Positions 1-8,319 of a stretch of 8,319 nucleotides of DNA are shown here, one piece after another. The notes under the pieces are model-generated. The model searched no databases and was not told the DNA's origin. It saw nothing but the letters and a program-made list of their open reading frames with translations. The stretch is from positions 1 through 8,319 of the forward strand of contig JAEEXV010000295.1 in NCBI GenBank assembly GCA_016287975.1, in the 5' to 3' direction. Position 1 is the first letter of the stretch; each line of letters opens with the position of its first letter. The DNA comes from Lentisphaeria bacterium. Its GTDB lineage: Bacteria > Verrucomicrobiota > Lentisphaeria > Oligosphaerales > Oligosphaeraceae. The translations under genes and the position numbers were made by a program.

Positions 1-17
1 CAATGGCATCCCTTTCC

Positions 18-130
18 GGGCGCCAGCCTGTCTTCGGCGCCCTTCCAGGGGTTCCGCTCGCCGCTTCGCGGCTCGCTCCACCCCTGGCTATGCTCCGACG
101 CCCCCTTGCGGGGGCTTCCCCGGGCGGGAA
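18..130. repeat. Cluster of consecutive stem-loops (structured intergenic element)
   Basis: Four perfect inverted repeats stand almost end to end. GGGCGCC at 18-24 pairs with GGCGCCC at 36-42. CCAGGGG at 45-51 pairs with CCCCTGG at 81-87, and this stem encloses an inner hairpin, GCCGC 60-64 with GCGGC 68-72. GCCCCC 100-105 pairs with GGGGGC 110-115 around a TTGC loop. TTCCC 116-120 pairs with GGGAA 126-130. Such density in a gene-free stretch resembles a REP-like dispersed intergenic repeat or a structured RNA. The family is not identified, and only one copy is visible here. ORFs crossing it are rich in Arg, Pro and Ala and look like spurious GC-driven reading frames. Confidence 0.5.
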
Positions 131-376
131 TGCCGCACTTCTCCACGGTCGCCGCGCATTGCCAGATTTCACGAAGTCGCCTTGCTTCCAGAAATGGAGG
201 TTTTACCGACCCTCTTTGGGAACCATAGCACCCGGAAAACATCGCCCGAATGCGGGAATATGCCGCATCGCCCCGCCTCGCGCAGGGCGGAGATTGGCCG
301 GCCGCGCGGGAGCGCGGCCCACCCGTTGCCTCATGCTCCCTCCGCCAGCGCCCATTGGCGCGCCTGGCAAGACCGG
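131..376. other. Gene-free stretch downstream of the mannosidase
   Basis: No convincing gene is present. The stretch holds an ATGCGG/CCGCAT hairpin (250-255 with 263-268, 7-nt loop) and, closer to the mannosidase stop, a strong GC hairpin (300-319, listed separately). Two overlapping plus-strand reading frames cross it, but one runs on deep into the antisense of the mannosidase gene and neither shows a recognisable domain. With 18-130 it may form a single repeated intergenic unit. Confidence 0.45.
300..319 (-). terminator. Possible terminator hairpin after the alpha-mannosidase gene
   Basis: GGCCGCGC (300-307) and GCGCGGCC (312-319) form a perfect 8-bp GC-only stem around a GGGA loop, about 57 bp past the mannosidase stop codon on the minus strand. 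No T-run follows in the direction of transcription, so it is not a canonical intrinsic terminator. It could stabilise the mRNA 3' end or belong to the neighbouring hairpin array. Confidence 0.3.
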
Positions 377-3426
<3,050 letters not shown>

Positions 3427-3433
<7 letters not shown>

Positions 3434-3534
3434 GAAAAATACCTCGACACCGCCTGACAAAAGGAGCGCACTGGGGGACAAGCGCGAAAACGACGTGATA
3501 ATGTAACACCGAAATCCCCGTCCTCCCGAATCAA
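3427..3534 (-). CDS. Possible 35-aa upstream ORF overlapping the mannosidase start
   Basis: A TTG at 3534 is preceded, with 6-nt spacing, by a perfect Shine-Dalgarno sequence. It opens a 35-residue frame beginning MIREDGDFGV and ending RYFSC. The TGA stop overlaps the first codons of the mannosidase gene by 7 nt in a different frame. That layout fits translational coupling or a regulatory leader peptide. The peptide has no recognisable domain, and four Arg in its middle resemble GC-driven chance coding. The alternatives are a fortuitous SD-like sequence, or a promoter that starts transcription too close to this SD for it to be used. Regard it as a hypothesis. Confidence 0.25.
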
Positions 3535-3539
3535 GATCC

Positions 3540-3547
3540 ACCTCCTT
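3540..3547 (-). promoter_or_regulatory. Perfect Shine-Dalgarno sequence AAGGAGGT
   Basis: AAGGAGGT is an 8-base match to the 16S rRNA anti-SD sequence. It sits 107 nt before the mannosidase ATG, too far to serve it directly. The only start codon at good distance is the TTG at 3534 that opens the 35-codon upstream ORF. The mannosidase gene has its own weaker GAGGT at 3445-3441. Confidence 0.4.
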
Positions 3548-3570
3548 GGATTATATTGTCGCAAGATTCC

Positions 3571-3584
3571 AGTCACGCGCGACT
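3571..3584. promoter_or_regulatory. Near-palindrome, possible operator
   Basis: AGTCACGCGCGACT is symmetric at 12 of 14 positions (AGTC-n-CGCG-n-GACT). It lies in the divergent spacer, just upstream of the minus-strand TATAAT where the -35 box would be, and just downstream of the plus-strand TATATT. A regulator bound here could affect both genes. The match is short, GC-rich and present once, so chance is possible. Confidence 0.2.
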
Positions 3585-3618
3585 GTCTTCGTCGTTCTTC
3601 ATTTCTCCCTTGCCCTCC

Positions 3619-6204
3619 ATGCTGAAGCGCCTCCTCACCACCATCATGTTCAGTTTTTTGATACTTGCCGCCGCAGAAGAGTCGGTCCATCCCATCGCCA
3701 CCCCCGACACGGCGAGGCGCTACCGCATGGCGAAGGCGGACGCGACGGTCAAGGCTCCTGGCTACGACCGCTCCATGCTCTGGGAGTTCAGCCGCAGCCC
3801 CAGGGTGACAATCACGCCCTTCCCCGCCGACTTCCTCCATTTCGGAGGCACCCAGAACAACGCGCTGGAACTCTGGCTCCACGAGGAACGCCCACAGGAC
3901 ACCGCCATCATCCTGTTCATCGGCTCCGAGAACACAGGCACCAAGGACGAGGACTACTACAGCCTTCGGATTCCGCTGGACTTCACTGGCTGGAAGCGCC
4001 TGGTGATCCCCTTCGCGGAGATGACCGCAAACCGCGACCCGCTCGGCTGGGAACGGATCACGCGCCTCACGCTCCATGCCAAGGGCTGGAGCCTGCCTTT
4101 CCGCCCCGAGGCCAGCCTCCGAATCGGACGCATCGGCCTCCTGGCGGCGCACCTGCGCCCTGGCCCGCGCCTCCAGGACGAGGAGTTCTACCGCGCCCTG
4201 AACCTGGAACTCCCAGGCCTGGAGCAGACCCGCGCGGCCGTCCAGCGCGGCGACTATGCAGCCGCCGAACATTGCCTCGCGGAATACTTCCGGCGGCGGG
4301 CCACCCCGCGCTGGAAAATCCGCTGGCAGGTCATGCCGTCCCCCGCGCGCCGTCCAAAGCGCTTCGACACCACGAAGGCGGACGCCGTCGTGAAGCACCT
4401 GCTCACCAGCGTGGGCGTCCCCCACCAGTTCGGGGAGCGCATCGACTGGTCGATCAACCCGACGAAACTTCAATACCGCGAGTGGACCTGGCAGTTGAGC
4501 CGCCATGCCTGCTGGAAGGCCTTGCAGGAGGCCTACTGGGCGACGGGCGACGAAATCTACGCCAGGGAGTTCAACGACCAGATGATCGCGTGGGTGGAGG
4601 ACAACCCCAGCCCCGCCACCCACTCGGGCAACCTGGCGGGTTCGCGCTGGCGCACCATCGAGACGGGCATCCGCACCCTCGGCGCCTGGCCGTCGTGCTT
4701 CTTCGGCTTCCTCTCCTCGCCCAGTTTCACGGACCACGGCATCGTCACCATGCTCAAGTCCTTCTACGAGCACGGCTGCCATCTGCGCCGCCATCCGACC
4801 AGGGGCAACTGGCTGGCGATGGAGATGAACGGCCTCTTCGCCACCGCGGTCCTCTTCCCAGAATTCCGCGACGCCGACGAATGGCGCCGCTTCGCACTTG
4901 AAAAACTCTATGCCGAAATGGAGATCCAGGTCTATCCCGACGGGGCGCAGACGGAACTGGCGCCTGGCTACCACGGCGTCAGCCTGAACTGCTTCCTCAA
5001 TGTGGCCGACCTCGCGGCCCTCAACGGCATCCAGCTGCCCGCCGACTATCTGGACCGCCTGGAGAAGATGTTCGAATACTATGTGAAGATCGCCATGCCA
5101 GACCTGCGCATGCCCGCCTTGAACGATTCAGGCTGGGGCAGTGTCACGGGAAGGATGCAGGCTGGATACAAGCTCTTCCCCAGGCAGCGGCACTTCCAGT
5201 ATCTCGCCTCGAAGCGCGCGCACGGCGCCCCGCCGAATTTCACCTCCGCGTGGATGCCCTACGCAGGCTGGGCGATCCTCCGCTCGGGCTGGGGTCCCCG
5301 CGACGCCTATCTCCACTTCGACGCGGGCCCCTTCTCCACTGGGCACTCCCATGAGGACAAGTTGAGCTTCGTCATCCACGCCAAGGGCAGCCTGCTCCTC
5401 ACCGAAGGCGGCGTCTATGCGTATGACACTTCCCAATGGCGCCGATACGTCCTCTCCTCCTACGCCCACAATCTCACCCTCGTCGACGGAATGCAGCAGC
5501 ACCGCCGCGTCAAAGACAGGCGCTTCGAAAGAGTCGACACCCCCCTCCCCAATGTCTTCCTGACCAATGCGACATACGATTTCGCCGAGGGCTGGTTCAA
5601 CGAAGGCTACGGCCCCGACAACGACACCTCCGTCACCCACTACCGCGCCTTCCTCTTCGTCAAGCCCGACTTCTGGGTGATGTTCGATATCTTCACCCCG
5701 AAGGACGACCGCACGCACACCTACGAGACCATCTTCCATCTGGAGAACAAGGAGGCCTCCGTCGACCGCGCGTCGCTCGCCGTCACGGGCACAGACGCGC
5801 GCCGCGCCAACCTCGCGATCCTCCCCGCCGCGCGGGAGGGCCTCTCCGTCGCCGTCGTCAAGGGACAGGAGAAGCCCGTGGTCCAGGGATGGGTCCCCGC
5901 AGAGGGCTATGAGGTGCGACCGATCCCGACGCCCGTCTACACCCGCACCGCCGCAGGCCAGATCGTCGAGCCATACGTGCTCTGGCCGCTCGCCCCAGGC
6001 GAACCCAGCCCCGTGCGCGGAGTGGACTTCGCCGACCGCACGCTGACCGTCCGCCTCGCGGACGGCACCGTCCATCGCTTCACCCTGGAACTCGCGGGCG
6101 CCCGCATCGCCTCGATCCAATGGAACGGCCAGCGGATCCAGGTGCGCCGGGCTGGGGGAAGGGGCGCCCGCGCGTCGGCTATTCCATCCGCACGAAGACC
6201 TTGA
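3619..6204 (+). CDS. Exported heparinase II/III-family polysaccharide lyase
   Basis: An 861-residue protein likely to cleave a uronic-acid-containing polysaccharide by beta-elimination outside the cytoplasm; the substrate cannot be read from sequence. Residues 1-20 form a signal peptide (MLKR, then a hydrophobic run, then AAA before EES). Residues about 40-175 look like a galactose-binding-type carbohydrate-binding region. Residues about 185-235 and 275-500 form the alpha/alpha-toroid typical of the Hepar_II_III_N family, including RGNWLAMEMNGLF (395-407) and DGAQTELAPGYHG (441-453). Asn397, Tyr451 and His452 are candidate catalytic residues by analogy. From about 545 the C-terminal beta-sandwich begins, with GWAILRSGWG and then GPFSTGHSHEDKLSF (about 570-584), the conserved His-rich motif of the family. 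The ATG at 3619 is chosen because it starts the signal peptide; a TTG at 3556 would bury it. No clear SD is seen. The last 26 bp overlap the convergent gene's 3' end, and the final 36 codons lie inside the duplicated segment. Confidence 0.88.
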   Translation: MLKRLLTTIMFSFLILAAAEESVHPIATPDTARRYRMAKADATVKAPGYDRSMLWEFSRSPRVTITPFPADFLHFGGTQNNALELWLHEERPQDTAIILFIGSENTGTKDEDYYSLRIPLDFTGWKRLVIPFAEMTANRDPLGWERITRLTLHAKGWSLPFRPEASLRIGRIGLLAAHLRPGPRLQDEEFYRALNLELPGLEQTRAAVQRGDYAAAEHCLAEYFRRRATPRWKIRWQVMPSPARRPKRFDTTKADAVVKHLLTSVGVPHQFGERIDWSINPTKLQYREWTWQLSRHACWKALQEAYWATGDEIYAREFNDQMIAWVEDNPSPATHSGNLAGSRWRTIETGIRTLGAWPSCFFGFLSSPSFTDHGIVTMLKSFYEHGCHLRRHPTRGNWLAMEMNGLFATAVLFPEFRDADEWRRFALEKLYAEMEIQVYPDGAQTELAPGYHGVSLNCFLNVADLAALNGIQLPADYLDRLEKMFEYYVKIAMPDLRMPALNDSGWGSVTGRMQAGYKLFPRQRHFQYLASKRAHGAPPNFTSAWMPYAGWAILRSGWGPRDAYLHFDAGPFSTGHSHEDKLSFVIHAKGSLLLTEGGVYAYDTSQWRRYVLSSYAHNLTLVDGMQQHRRVKDRRFERVDTPLPNVFLTNATYDFAEGWFNEGYGPDNDTSVTHYRAFLFVKPDFWVMFDIFTPKDDRTHTYETIFHLENKEASVDRASLAVTGTDARRANLAILPAAREGLSVAVVKGQEKPVVQGWVPAEGYEVRPIPTPVYTRTAAGQIVEPYVLWPLAPGEPSPVRGVDFADRTLTVRLADGTVHRFTLELAGARIASIQWNGQRIQVRRAGGRGARASAIPSARRP

Positions 6205-6421
6205 GCGAAGCGCTCTTCCAGTCCTTGGCGAGATTCTTCATGAAGGTCCAGTCAGGCTGTCCCGCGGTGTTGTTGCCGAGGCCGAAGTCTGCCGTGCCCT
6301 GCTGCGAGAAGTGGTTGTAGGCGAAGAGCGTGGTCTTCTGCGCGAAGAGGTGGATCTGCATCGAGCCGTAGCCGCGCTGGGGATTGCTGCGGGTGTCGTC
6401 CCAGTCGTATTGCGTGCCTGC
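6096..6421. repeat. Direct repeat, copy 1 (326 bp)
   Basis: Aligned by eye with 7994-8319 at a constant offset of 1898 and no gaps. Eleven mismatches give about 96.6% identity. The segment spans the last 36 codons of the lyase gene and the last 80 codons of the convergent minus-strand gene. Copy 1 continues seamlessly from the full lyase gene. The right limit of the homology is unknown, because copy 2 is cut by the window edge. Confidence 0.95.
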
Positions 6422-6480
6422 GCCAGGGAGCCTCAGCGCGGGAGTGTTCGCGTAGTTGTCGGGCCAGAACTCGATGTTCC
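6179..6480 (-). pseudogene. Truncated C-terminal fragment of a convergent gene ('NIEFWPDNY' domain), copy 1
   Basis: About 100 C-terminal residues are preserved, from NIEFWPDNY through YDWDDTRSNPQRGYGSMQIH, TLFAYNHF and GQPDWTF to a final KVFVRME and TAG stop. From memory, this domain resembles the C-terminal part of large secreted sialate O-acetylesterase-like or other carbohydrate-active proteins of PVC bacteria; I hold that assignment loosely. The 5' part of the gene is missing: near 6480 the reading frame runs into DNA that, in a different frame, codes for a nuclease remnant. No ribosome binding site or sensible start remains, so it is a gene remnant. The right limit given is approximate (about 6470-6495). 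The same tail recurs at 8077-8319. Confidence 0.7.
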
Positions 6481-6483
6481 TGG

Positions 6484-6761
6484 CCAGGGACGGTCTCGCC
6501 GATGGCCACCCGCAGCACGGCGCGGTAAAGGTAGATCTAGCCGAAGCGTCTGCAGTCGGCTTCGAAACACTTGAGACGGTCAAAGGTCTTGAGGTCCACG
6601 ATGCCGTGTCCGACGGAGAACCAGTCCAGGCGTATCTGGCATGGGACGCCGCAGTACTCGGCGCGGACGGTCGCCTCGGACGAACTCGCGCCTTCTGTCT
6701 CTATAGCGTCTTTTCTGAATCCGCCACTTGAGCAAGAAGCCGAAAGACGGTCATCGGGCAC
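6484..6761 (-). pseudogene. Decayed PD-(D/E)XK nuclease fragment (RecE/DUF3799-like)
   Basis: The minus-strand frame reads EYCGVPCQIRLDWF, then GHGIVDLKT, then FEADCRRFG, a TAG stop at 6539-6537, and in the same frame IYLYRAVLRVAIGETVPG. This matches the core of PD-(D/E)XK exonucleases of the RecE/DUF3799 type common in phage recombination modules. Asp in RLDWF and Asp-x-Lys in VDLK would be the metal-binding acid pair and lysine. Family members usually continue GY..Q(L/M)AFYRAVL at the break, so the TAG and a few lost codons sit at a conserved point. The N-terminal part is absent, and the C-terminal side breaks into the 'NIEFWPDNY' fragment near 6480. Sampled GC is about 62%, host-like. TAG is an ordinary stop in this genome (the mannosidase ends with it), so the gene is broken. 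Confidence 0.65.
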
Positions 6762-6768
6762 TGAATGA

Positions 6769-7902
6769 TTATTTGTGCCAGAGTCCAGACGAGTCGATTA
6801 AGTAGCACATTCCTTGCCCCTTTCGTGGTTCTTCCCCCCTGCGAAGTTTATAGTCAAATCTTACATCCTGTCTTGGGAAACGATCATATCGCTCATCAAG
6901 AGCCTGGCAAAGTGAATGATAATCCTTGCAGGCGAGCAGAGAGCCAGGCTTGTCGACAAAGATCCGGAGTTGGTAATTGTCTCCGTCGTGCACAAGGAAT
7001 ACGGCGATGTCTCCGCGGAAATTATAAGGCAGGCCAAAATCACAGGCGTCAAACTTCATTATGTTTTCCCCATTGGACGATATGCCTATCTCCACGCGGC
7101 TCAATGGCCCCCAGGATATGTCATTGCGTCGCCAAAGCAGTTCCCCCTTCGCCCCTTGATAAACATCCCGTTCATTCCGTTGCTTATCGGAGCGCTTTCC
7201 GTTCTCGGATGTAATCGGCATATAAAATCCTCCGCCAATCCCAATACTAAAACCACGTGTTATTTCATATTCCTCTGGAATGTCACGCGTCAGAAAGATA
7301 ATATTGCTTACGCAGTGCTCGTCTTCCCGCTGAAGCGAATAGATGAATTTTTCTCCATTGTCATTAAAATCCTGCTGGTCGCCAAGATACACCTTCAAAA
7401 GATACTCATCGTCATAGTTTTCCTCGTTCTCCTCGAGCATGGTGACTGTTCTTGCCTTGCAGCCTATGCCGTGGCCATAATCCTGTAATTTCACTCTGTC
7501 TATACTGGCAATATCACCTTTTTGGCCTAAAAACTCTTTCCTGGTGAGCAGCAATAGAATCTTTCCGTCAAAGAACCAGGGAAGTCTGATGGAAGCAGCC
7601 AGTGAATGATGTTTTCCGCCTTCGTCGTCAAATTCCACAAATGCCTTGGTCGGATGCTTTGGAGCAATGTAAAAGCCATAGGAAAAATGACATCCAGGCC
7701 GAAGTTCCCTGTGTTTCCAAGTTATACCAGATGGGCATAAGGAAAACTGAAAGTTTTTAACAGCAGGCACAACTGTTCCTCCTGTGCAGACTGTCCAGGA
7801 TGAACATCCAGTTGCAAGCGCAAGCATCGCCAGAAGCAGGCATGTAATCAATGCCTGTCTAATGTGAGTTCTTAGCCTTGATTCGGTTTCAACGCTAATC
7901 AT
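6769..7902 (-). CDS. Putative cysteine-rich lipoprotein of unknown function
   Basis: A 377-residue protein. Residues 1-33 are a lipoprotein-type signal: charged start, hydrophobic run (about 17-31), then ATGC with Cys33 as the acylation site. The -3 Ala makes it a less typical lipobox. Nine further cysteines follow (the first at 39), suggesting disulfides outside the cytoplasm. The rest is polar and looks beta-rich. Two stretches, around DEYLLKVYLGD and DNYQLRIFVDK, look vaguely alike and may mark a diverged internal repeat. I recognise no family. The ATG at 7902 has GGGAGG 6 nt upstream and begins the signal peptide; an upstream TTG at 7965 adds 21 residues without a ribosome binding site. 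Sampled lines give about 43% GC against about 65% in the enzymes, and the gene lies between two copies of a direct repeat. Both point to foreign origin. It is apparently intact and transcribed alone. Confidence 0.7.
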   Translation of the reverse strand: MISVETESRLRTHIRQALITCLLLAMLALATGCSSWTVCTGGTVVPAVKNFQFSLCPSGITWKHRELRPGCHFSYGFYIAPKHPTKAFVEFDDEGGKHHSLAASIRLPWFFDGKILLLLTRKEFLGQKGDIASIDRVKLQDYGHGIGCKARTVTMLEENEENYDDEYLLKVYLGDQQDFNDNGEKFIYSLQREDEHCVSNIIFLTRDIPEEYEITRGFSIGIGGGFYMPITSENGKRSDKQRNERDVYQGAKGELLWRRNDISWGPLSRVEIGISSNGENIMKFDACDFGLPYNFRGDIAVFLVHDGDNYQLRIFVDKPGSLLACKDYHSLCQALDERYDRFPRQDVRFDYKLRRGEEPRKGQGMCYLIDSSGLWHK

Positions 7903-7908
7903 CAACGA

Positions 7909-7914
7909 CCTCCC
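7909..7914 (-). promoter_or_regulatory. Ribosome binding site GGGAGG for the lipoprotein gene
   Basis: GGGAGG lies 6 nt before the ATG at 7902. It decides the start codon in favour of this ATG over the in-frame TTG at 7965. Confidence 0.7.
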
Positions 7915-7936
7915 AATGACCGCTGTACCCGCTGCC

Positions 7937-7965
7937 AATGTATTTGACGTTTTGCATTTTAGCAA
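7937..7965 (-). promoter_or_regulatory. Possible sigma-70-type promoter of the lipoprotein gene
   Basis: On the minus strand TTGCTA (7965-7960) and TACATT (7942-7937) are separated by exactly 17 bp. Each matches four of six consensus bases. Transcription would start near 7930 and give a leader of about 28 nt carrying the GGGAGG site. It lies within the island, to the left of repeat copy 2, so the gene may carry its own promoter. The AT-rich context makes chance matches likely. Confidence 0.35.
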
Positions 7966-7994
7966 TGCGGCGTTTTAAAGTCATTGACAACATG

Positions 7995-8102
7995 GGTGCC
8001 CGCATCGCCTGGATCCGCTGGAACGGCCAGCGGATCCAGGTGCGCCGCTCTGGGGGAAGGGGCGCCCGCGCGTCGGCTATTCCATCCGCACGAAGACCTT
8101 GA
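7995..8102 (+). pseudogene. Remnant 3' end of a heparinase II/III-type lyase gene, copy 2
   Basis: The frame GARIAWIRWNGQRIQV up to a TGA at 8100-8102 corresponds to the last 36 codons of the lyase at 3619-6204, with changes such as Ser to Trp, Gln to Arg and Ala to Ser. Everything upstream is absent and replaced by the island. It is a non-functional gene end, and the amino-acid changes suggest it came from a related but distinct lyase gene. Confidence 0.7.
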
Positions 8103-8319
8103 GCGAAGCGCTCTTCCAGTCCTTGGCGAGATTCTTCATGAAGGTCCAGTCAGGCTGTCCCGCAACGTTGTTGCCGAGGCCGAAATCCGCCGTGCCCTGC
8201 TGCGAGAAGTGGTTGTAGGCGAAGAGCGTGGTCTTCTGCGCGAAGAGGTGGATCTGCATCGAGCCGTAGCCGCGCTGGGGATTGCTGCGGGTGTCGTCCC
8301 AGTCGTATTGCGTGCCTGC
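8077..8319 (-). CDS. C-terminal part of the 'NIEFWPDNY'-type protein, copy 2 (5' end outside window)
   Basis: Eighty C-terminal residues from AGTQYDWDDTRS to KVFVRME and TAG are visible; the frame is open at the window edge. It is identical to copy 1 over this stretch except that Thr in GNNTAG is Val (GNNVAG), and it also carries silent changes. Conserved reading and silent differences suggest that this copy, unlike the one at 6179, may belong to an intact gene continuing to the right. Its role is unproven; from memory the tail resembles C-terminal domains of secreted sialate O-acetylesterase-like proteins in PVC bacteria. Its stop lies inside the 3' end of the lyase remnant, the same convergent overlap as in copy 1. 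Confidence 0.6.
   Translation of the reverse strand, partial: AGTQYDWDDTRSNPQRGYGSMQIHLFAQKTTLFAYNHFSQQGTADFGLGNNVAGQPDWTFMKNLAKDWKSASLKVFVRME

Larger units (their letters stand above)
3434..3618. promoter_or_regulatory. Divergent promoter region between mannosidase and lyase genes
   Basis: This 185-bp spacer must hold the promoters of both divergent genes unless transcripts enter from farther away. On the minus strand a perfect TATAAT lies at 3555-3550, without a good -35 box; it would start transcription near 3543 and give the mannosidase mRNA a leader of about 110 nt. On the plus strand, candidates are TATATT (3552-3557, poor -35) and GATAAT (3497-3502) with GGGACA 16 bp upstream. None is strong enough to assign a start site. 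The spacer is locally AT-richer than its surroundings. Confidence 0.35.
7994..8319. repeat. Direct repeat, copy 2 (326 bp visible, runs off the window)
   Basis: Matches 6096-6421 with 11 mismatches and no gaps. The left boundary is sharp: just before 7994 the sequence is the AT-rich upstream region of the lipoprotein gene. Mismatches sit at 7997, 8011, 8017-8018, a pair near 8049-8050, 8164-8166, and two between 8180 and 8190. Confidence 0.95.

Noticed and set aside
18..130. CRISPR array
   Set aside because: The inverted repeats differ from one another, and there are no equal-length direct repeats with spacers.
6537..6539. In-frame TAG in the nuclease remnant as a recoded sense codon
   Set aside because: TAG ends the intact mannosidase gene and the 'NIEFWPDNY' gene tails, and the remnant is truncated on both sides, so decay is the simpler reading.
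6916..7488. Plus-strand 190-residue open frame antisense to the lipoprotein gene
   Set aside because: The opposite strand has a signal peptide, lipobox and a well-spaced RBS; this frame has none of these and no recognisable domain.
6096..8319. Transposon or insertion sequence with long terminal repeats
   Set aside because: The repeats encode ends of host-type metabolic genes. I see no transposase and no terminal inverted repeats, and a target duplication of this length with 3% divergence is not expected.

Overview
The window looks like bacterial DNA from a high-GC genome (about 65% GC in sampled lines of the main genes). The content is a class II alpha-mannosidase, an exported heparinase II/III-type lyase, a tail domain with an 'NIEFWPDNY' signature, and a remnant of a PD-(D/E)XK nuclease. 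Together these suggest a polysaccharide-degrading member of the PVC group, perhaps Lentisphaerota or Kiritimatiellota. That placement rests on recalled family distribution only; there is no rRNA or marker gene here.

Positions 1-376 hold no credible gene. They contain a dense run of inverted repeats (a compound stem-loop, three further hairpins, then a GC-rich 8-bp hairpin just beyond the mannosidase stop). Positions 377-3433 (minus) encode a complete GH38 alpha-mannosidase without a signal peptide, so probably cytoplasmic. A 185-bp divergent spacer follows, with promoter-like hexamers, a near-palindrome, and a perfect Shine-Dalgarno sequence that serves a short ORF overlapping the mannosidase start. 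Positions 3619-6204 (plus) encode an exported protein with an N-terminal carbohydrate-binding-like region, an alpha/alpha toroid and a heparinase II/III beta-sandwich.

The right quarter is a rearranged region. A 326-bp segment (6096-6421), spanning the 3' end of the lyase gene and the 3' end of a convergent minus-strand gene, is repeated without gaps at 7994-8319 with 11 mismatches. The second copy runs off the window. Between the copies lie the 5'-truncated tail of the first convergent gene, a decayed PD-(D/E)XK nuclease fragment interrupted by an in-frame TAG, and an AT-richer (about 43% GC in sampled lines) gene for an unrecognised cysteine-rich lipoprotein. This last gene has its own ribosome binding site and a plausible promoter.

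The two enzymes plausibly work in glycan use: the lyase outside the cytoplasm on a uronate-containing polymer, the mannosidase inside on imported alpha-mannosides. The repeat-flanked island looks acquired or produced by recombination between paralogous loci, and shows no obvious link to the enzymes. I see no complete defence system, CRISPR array, tRNA, rRNA or transposase.
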